The position numbers were made by a program, and so were the translations under genes. Shown piece after piece: positions 41,187 through 45,267 of a stretch of DNA of 45,267 nt. The stretch lies in the IMG/VR virus record IMGVR_UViG_3300006810_006621, positions 1-45,267 of that record. The stretch is one strand, 5' to 3'. The stretch comes from a virus. The first letter of the stretch is position 1; each line of letters begins with the position of its first letter. The notes under the pieces were generated by a model. It saw nothing but the letters and a program-made list of their open reading frames with translations. It had not been told where the DNA came from and ran no database searches.

Positions 41187-42221
41187 TTACCAAGTTGCAA
41201 ATGTTAGTGAGGCTCTTGTCCAAACATTATCTGCATCACATTTATAAACAAAATCTCCTACCACTCTCCTTTCTCCTGCTTTACCAGAGGCAGTAGCACT
41301 AGCTGGAGCAACTGATCCTCCAAAGAACCCGTCTATCTCTTTTACCTGCCCACCAGCATCAACACCTAATGATCTAGTTGTTACTCCAATGGTAGTAGCA
41401 TCTTGATCAGCATGTGCAAATCCTTGTACATAAGTTCCTGTACCATAATTGGATAATTCAAATCCTTTATCAAAAGAACTATAATAAGGAGTAAACCATG
41501 CCCTAGCAAGTCCTCCCCCGGGTGTTCCTGATACTCGAATCTCTACTGAGGGTTCTGTATCAAATCTAGAATTTGTAAGTGTCTTAGTTGCCTGTTGTAC
41601 ATAAGCATATCCATCCCCAGTACGACTATTGGCTATTCTAGTTACCCAATCTGTACTTACATCTAAATCATCAGGAAATACAGAGAAACTAGCTAATTGT
41701 GCTGGTACTAATGATTGTATTCCAACTCCTACAGACATTTTACCTGCCGCTCCACTGGCTGCACTTACATCTCCATTATAAAGGAATGACCTATATCCAG
41801 CTTGACCACCTACCCCAAACCAGTCAAATAAATTTGCCTCTATATTATCAGCAGGCACTCCTAATTCACTTAATACATTTTGTCCACCGAATTGAACTCT
41901 AGATATTGCTCCTGATGTCCAAGTGTAATCAAATTTTACACCTCCAGTTGCTCCAACTTGAGTTCCTACTATATCCAATTGCTCTTCTGGAGTAGCCTCA
42001 CCTAGTCCTAATTTAGCTGTTCTGTAGGCATCTACTGTTATGTCTGTATTTGGCAATCCTGTACCTACATCAGCTAATGGAGAATCTGTTCCATCTTCTT
42101 TGATAAGTAGATTGAGTAGTTTATCTAAGATCTCTACTGCCTTATTTTGCACAGGCTCATTACCCGGATTGTTTGCTGCCTTAACTAGTAGTGCTAAAAA
42201 TTGTTCTGTATTTGTTGCCAT
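41187..42221 (-). CDS. fibre-like virion protein
   Basis: 344 residues. Helical N-terminal module (NTEQFLALLVKAANNPGNEP, KAVEILDKLLNLL) related in pattern to proteins at 43087 and 26200. Residues ~65-90 (AYRTAKLGLGEATPEEQLDI) look like the short repeat that precedes fibre tips. The rest is beta-rich (SVGVGIQSLVPAQLASFSV, PSVEIRVSGTPGGGLA) and ends FVYKCDADNVWTRASL, a common fibre-tip ending. Precedes the esterase gene. A host-binding role is inferred. Confidence 0.62.
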   Translation of the reverse strand: MATNTEQFLALLVKAANNPGNEPVQNKAVEILDKLLNLLIKEDGTDSPLADVGTGLPNTDITVDAYRTAKLGLGEATPEEQLDIVGTQVGATGGVKFDYTWTSGAISRVQFGGQNVLSELGVPADNIEANLFDWFGVGGQAGYRSFLYNGDVSAASGAAGKMSVGVGIQSLVPAQLASFSVFPDDLDVSTDWVTRIANSRTGDGYAYVQQATKTLTNSRFDTEPSVEIRVSGTPGGGLARAWFTPYYSSFDKGFELSNYGTGTYVQGFAHADQDATTIGVTTRSLGVDAGGQVKEIDGFFGGSVAPASATASGKAGERRVVGDFVYKCDADNVWTRASLTFATW

Positions 42222-42230
42222 CTTATATAC

Positions 42231-42252
42231 TATTAATTGTAATCATCAATTG
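42231..42252. repeat. 22-bp direct repeat, copy 2 (vestigial gene end)
   Basis: Identical over 22 bases to 43103-43124. Here it lies in the 71-base gap after the stop of the 264-residue gene. Read in that gene's frame past its stop, the gap ends LKLMFTIDDYN then a stop, matching the end of the 192-residue protein (LQLLFSIDDYN). Confidence 0.8.
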
Positions 42253-42292
42253 TGAACATTAGTTTTAATGCCCTTCTGATCTACTTTTACCA

Positions 42293-43087
42293 TTATGAAC
42301 CGTTACGAACCCAATAACTTACAAATAACCTATCTCCTGCTGCTACTACATAGTTATTAGGAATTATCAAATCCCCATCTGAAGGATTATAACTTGGATT
42401 GGTCACACTAAATGTTCTCTCTAATGCTTGAGTAGAGTCAACTATTATTCTTGCATCTGATGCTCCCATATCTGGAGCTTGAAAAGATACTGTAGCAAAA
42501 AAAAGTTCTCCTAATGGTGAATTGAATCCTAGAGTCTCACCAGCCAATACTGCTTCTAATGATAACAACTCTGGTTGAAGATCAAATGATACATCTGAGA
42601 ATCCTGATATATCTTTAACTAATACTGCTTCTTCATCTCCCACACCTGCATATACAAATGTTACATCTTCTGTTGATGCATCTGGAAATGTTACTCTAAA
42701 TACTGCTGTAAATGAATCTAAGGTTACTGCATTATCATCATCAGCCTTCTTGAATGAGTACTTCATTGTATCATTTCCTATAGAAGATGTTGCTACCTCT
42801 GGAGTAAGTCTGATATCTAGTGCATTGAAAACGGATGTTTCATGGCTAACCTCTGTCACTACCCCTCCTTCAGGAACTCCTAAATCAGCATAGTTTTCAT
42901 ATGTTCCTGCTGTATCTACTATTATTCTACCATCAATAGATCCAGATGCTATTGCTAATTCCTCTATTAATTCTGCTAGTGGATTCGCCATCTCTTCTCT
43001 GATAGTATCCAAACCTGCAGAATTAGCAGTTATCTTTTCTATTATACTAATAAGATCCTTTGCTGATTTTTGTTTATTTATTGCCAT
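42293..43087 (-). CDS. virion/fibre-like protein with shared N-terminal module
   Basis: 264 residues. N-terminus AKDLISIIEKITANSAGLD, TIREEMANPLAELIEEL is a helical module also seen at 26200 and, less closely, at 42221. The rest is beta-sandwich-like (SFTAVFRVTFPDASTEDVTF, DARIIVDSTQALERTFSV). Its 3' end appears replaced: a vestige of another gene end follows the stop, see the 22-bp repeat. Likely a fibre or adhesin component. No family recognised. Confidence 0.6.
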   Translation of the reverse strand: MAINKQKSAKDLISIIEKITANSAGLDTIREEMANPLAELIEELAIASGSIDGRIIVDTAGTYENYADLGVPEGGVVTEVSHETSVFNALDIRLTPEVATSSIGNDTMKYSFKKADDDNAVTLDSFTAVFRVTFPDASTEDVTFVYAGVGDEEAVLVKDISGFSDVSFDLQPELLSLEAVLAGETLGFNSPLGELFFATVSFQAPDMGASDARIIVDSTQALERTFSVTNPSYNPSDGDLIIPNNYVVAAGDRLFVSYWVRNGS

Positions 43088-43102
43088 GTCTTGTTTATTA
43101 AT

Positions 43103-43124
43103 TATTAATTGTAATCATCAATTG
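43103..43124. repeat. 22-bp direct repeat, copy 1
   Basis: Spans the end of the 192-residue gene (codons for IDDYN and stop) and its first downstream bases. Identical to 42231-42252, about 870 bases away. Confidence 0.8.
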
Positions 43125-43683
43125 AGAATAGTAACTGTAGTGTCCAGTCTCCATCTCCTAATGTTGCATCTCCTGTATTGGCTTTCAACATCACCCTATC
43201 ATTAAATGACATAGGATCTCCAGTTGCTCCTGACTTATCTATTCTTCTTAAATAGTCTGCTGCATCATTTGGTGCTGCTAATACTACAATTGTCTGTCCT
43301 AGAGTCTCATAATAAACTTCCATATCAGCTGGGAAGTTAAAATTAACTCCATTATGAACTAATCTTTCAGATCCTGCAATGAATCTGTATGTTTTAAGTG
43401 ATCCGGGTGCTGGAGCTATCTCCTGTGGAGTAGTATTCAATGCTTTTGCTTCTGCTGGAGTTAGTGGTAGTATAAACTTCTCAATAACTGTATTTGATGC
43501 TGCTGCAACTGCTGTCCATTTCGTACTAACATCAGTGGCAAATGTTCCTGATGTGTGAGCTGTATTACATAAATATATTGCTCCTGTTTGGGTTATACAA
43601 TCACCTACTTGATAAGCTACTCCTGTTACCCATGCTGTAAGTTGAATTGCTGTTTTTGATATGACTCTTCCTTTGAACTCCAT
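43105..43683 (-). CDS. fibre-like protein with CBM5/12-like segment
   Basis: 192 residues. Residues ~15-60 (TAWVTGVAYQVGDCITQTG, AIYLCNTAHTSGTF, TKWTAV) have the aromatic and Gly spacing of CBM5/12 chitin-binding-type modules, similar to a segment in the 572-residue fibre at 17647-19365. The remainder is beta-rich and ends WTLQLLFSIDDYN. It lies in the fibre cluster one base after the upstream stop. Glycan binding is inferred. Confidence 0.6.
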   Translation of the reverse strand: MEFKGRVISKTAIQLTAWVTGVAYQVGDCITQTGAIYLCNTAHTSGTFATDVSTKWTAVAAASNTVIEKFILPLTPAEAKALNTTPQEIAPAPGSLKTYRFIAGSERLVHNGVNFNFPADMEVYYETLGQTIVVLAAPNDAADYLRRIDKSGATGDPMSFNDRVMLKANTGDATLGDGDWTLQLLFSIDDYN

Positions 43684-43684
43684 G

Positions 43685-44548
43685 TTATATAATTATTGCT
43701 CTTCCGTTAAATTCTAACCCAACACCTACTGTAATTGTTACATCCCCATTTGTTGGATCTACATTGACTGAATCCACACCTATTACATTATCTGTTGCAT
43801 CATCAATCACTTGCACTATTGGATTAACTCCCTTCCCATGGACTGCTCCTGTTACAGTTACTGCTTCAGATGAAAAGTCTCCAATGACGAATTCAAATGT
43901 ATATTTGAACCCTGATGCAATTCCTGCCAGAGATACTGAACTATTAAATCCTCCATTGGCTCCTGTGAAGTTAAGGCTACTACCTACTATTTCTACATTT
44001 GAAATTACTCCATCTGCTGCTGCTGATGTAGTTGTGACTGGAGTATATACTGTCTTATATGTTATTGCATCTGTATCTACTGTGAACCCTGCTACATTGG
44101 TAAGATTGTATGGCTGAAACATCTTTCCTCCATTTACTCCTCCATTGTGAACTACTATCAGATGATTCCCCAATACTGATGTTGAGAATCGATCTGGCCT
44201 TGTTAAGTTTCCTGCTCCATCTGCTTCATACAATCCATTCTGAGTAGCTACTGTCTGGCCATATAGCAATACTATAGATCCTGCTACCAACCCCACACCA
44301 TCTACTGATGTTATTCCTGTGAGTGCTGAATTATCACTGTCAGCTGCATCTGCCTTGAATACTGACTCTTCTGATGATAGAGGAACCCATGCTGAGTTAA
44401 TGAAGTCATACCTCATCAATGTTACTTCAGCTCCTAGTGCCACTGTTTCCTTTGCCCAGAGCACATATGTCTTTGGTGTTACTAGATCACTCTCTAGTGG
44501 TTGTGTAAAGGATTTGACTAATCCTACTATGTTTCCAAAATCTGCCAT
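43685..44548 (-). CDS. tail-fibre-type protein
   Basis: 287 residues. Residues ~75-135 carry the repeat VDGVGLVAGSIVLLYGQTVA then TQNGLYEADGAGNLTRPDR, a widespread phage fibre domain (typically VDGVTLVAGDRVLLxxQTxxxxNGIYV). The N-terminal and C-terminal parts are beta-rich. No catalytic residues. Start overlaps the previous stop by one base (TAATG). Likely a host-contact fibre subunit. Confidence 0.72.
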   Translation of the reverse strand: MADFGNIVGLVKSFTQPLESDLVTPKTYVLWAKETVALGAEVTLMRYDFINSAWVPLSSEESVFKADAADSDNSALTGITSVDGVGLVAGSIVLLYGQTVATQNGLYEADGAGNLTRPDRFSTSVLGNHLIVVHNGGVNGGKMFQPYNLTNVAGFTVDTDAITYKTVYTPVTTTSAAADGVISNVEIVGSSLNFTGANGGFNSSVSLAGIASGFKYTFEFVIGDFSSEAVTVTGAVHGKGVNPIVQVIDDATDNVIGVDSVNVDPTNGDVTITVGVGLEFNGRAIII

Positions 44549-44790
44549 TAGTTATTATTAAATTGCATGTTCTTATATGGATCAAAATAGAACCTGTCTA
44601 TCTGAGATCCTGATCCTGCTAAATTACCACTAGCATCTAGTACTGCAGTAAATTGTGCTGAAGGATCTGTAATGTCTAGATTGCCATAAGCATCTATAGT
44701 GAAGGTCACTAGTGTAGTAACTCCAGATGCTGTCAGAGCTTCTTCTGCACAGATCTCCTTCTTTATATCACAAAGGCTCCTGCAGTTCAT
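44548..44790 (-). CDS. small Cys-containing virion-like protein
   Basis: 80 residues: MNCRSLCDIKKEICAEEAL, then beta-rich TLVTFTIDAYGNLDITDPS and FYFDPYKNMQFNNN. Three Cys in the first 15 residues could bind metal or form disulfides. It is preceded by a one-base gap and coupled to the fibre gene by TAATG. Unknown function, perhaps a fibre accessory. Confidence 0.6.
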   Translation of the reverse strand: MNCRSLCDIKKEICAEEALTASGVTTLVTFTIDAYGNLDITDPSAQFTAVLDASGNLAGSGSQIDRFYFDPYKNMQFNNN

Positions 44791-44791
44791 C

Positions 44792-45175
44792 TTAGTGAGG
44801 TTTACCTGTTACTACGATTACTACCTTACCTACTGATCCCCAAGTTATAGCTGATAGATCCATCTTGAAGTATCTTGCTAAGTGTTGTGGTACAACTTGC
44901 ATTGCTGTACTATTTGCAACCATTGCAAGACTAAAAGCAGTGCTATAAGCTATCCCTGCTGCTCCTTTAATCCCAGCTTCTGTTGCTGTAATTGTTCCAG
45001 AAGTTCCTGTTGCTCCAATATGCTGAACTGTAACTGCTATTGTTTTACAAGATAAGAAGTCAAACCATAAGTTCTGTCTGATTGATTCTCCTGCTCCTAA
45101 ATCTATATCTATTTTATATTCCCTTGAAGTTGGGCCTTGATAATCCTTAAAATCTTTGATCTTAGCTGATGCCAT
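44792..45175 (-). CDS. small beta-rich virion-like protein, unknown
   Basis: 127 residues, beta-rich after a short charged start (MASAKIKDFKDYQGPTSREY). Includes VTVQHIGATGTSGTITATEAG and ends VVIVVTGKPH. No family recognised. It is the first complete gene of the window; the 92 bases upstream contain AT-rich DNA including a 16-base stretch (45175-45190) identical to one upstream of the sheath gene, and no clear promoter. Possibly a fibre-adaptor or decoration protein. Confidence 0.6.
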   Translation of the reverse strand: MASAKIKDFKDYQGPTSREYKIDIDLGAGESIRQNLWFDFLSCKTIAVTVQHIGATGTSGTITATEAGIKGAAGIAYSTAFSLAMVANSTAMQVVPQHLARYFKMDLSAITWGSVGKVVIVVTGKPH

Positions 45176-45267
45176 AATATATATATTTGTCTCGACTCTT
45201 AAATTCCCTGTGAGTCATAAATTAAACTTAACTATCACTTAATATACTGATTTTTTCTTTAACAAGA

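Noticed and set aside
1-45267. Abundance of GATC and GGATCC
   Set aside because: Many sites are visible but fit frequent Asp/Ser/Pro/Gly codons; I could not show real over- or under-representation without counting.
1-45267. tRNA genes, CRISPR arrays, integrase or transposase
   Set aside because: No cloverleaf-like segments, regular spaced repeats or recombinase motifs were recognised; the repeats found are within coding modules.

Overview
The window is a late (structural and lysis) gene block from a tailed phage with a contractile tail (myovirus morphology). All supported genes lie on the minus strand, so the block is transcribed from the right edge towards the left. The DNA is AT-rich and strongly CpG-poor. 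Starts are preceded by A/T-rich leaders without Shine-Dalgarno sequences. Two short gaps carry promoter-like elements of the Bacteroidota type (TTG, spacer, TAnnTTTG). With family hits such as the TIGR02594-like endolysin, this points to a phage of a Bacteroidota host, perhaps a flavobacterium; that host call is an inference. No terminase, integrase, replication gene, tRNA or CRISPR was seen, so the window is only part of a genome.

Layout in transcription order. (1) 45175-40254: six small or beta-rich fibre/adhesin-like proteins and an alpha/beta-hydrolase esterase. (2) 40233-37951: a holin-like membrane protein and three uncharacterised small proteins, with a terminator and a promoter-like element. 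(3) 37944-35417: portal protein followed by two overlapping membrane-anchored coiled-coil proteins that resemble a spanin pair. (4) 35344-27998: a 60-aa basic protein, then three large Lys-rich proteins (742, 480 and 1168 aa) linked by a repeated peptide module; the last has a zinc-metallopeptidase motif. (5) 27985-21724: a 37-aa protein, MuF-like head protein, coiled-coil protein, three small virion-like proteins, an HK97-type prohead protease fused to a scaffold, and the major capsid protein (MCP), followed by a strong terminator. (6) 21634-16048: head-tail connector, neck and tail-completion candidates with a fibre gene inserted among them. (7) 16041-11034: a frame-disrupted small gene, tail sheath, tail tube, two chaperone-like ORFs and a tape measure. 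(8) 11026-1: baseplate hub with an N-terminal M15 peptidase-like domain, spike, endolysin, baseplate proteins including a J-like one, and Ig/PKD-type proteins, ending in a gene cut by the window edge.

The most notable signals are these. CCWGG sites appear to be absent, while all 18 Pro-Gly codon pairs are written as CCSGG. A KGGKALPIGTKR-type module recurs through the three presumed internal virion proteins. An esterase is encoded in the adhesin locus. The tail hub carries a fused peptidase. One small gene upstream of the sheath needs a frameshift to be read. A 22-bp repeat marks a vestigial gene end between fibre genes. Capsid codon use breaks the CpG avoidance seen elsewhere.
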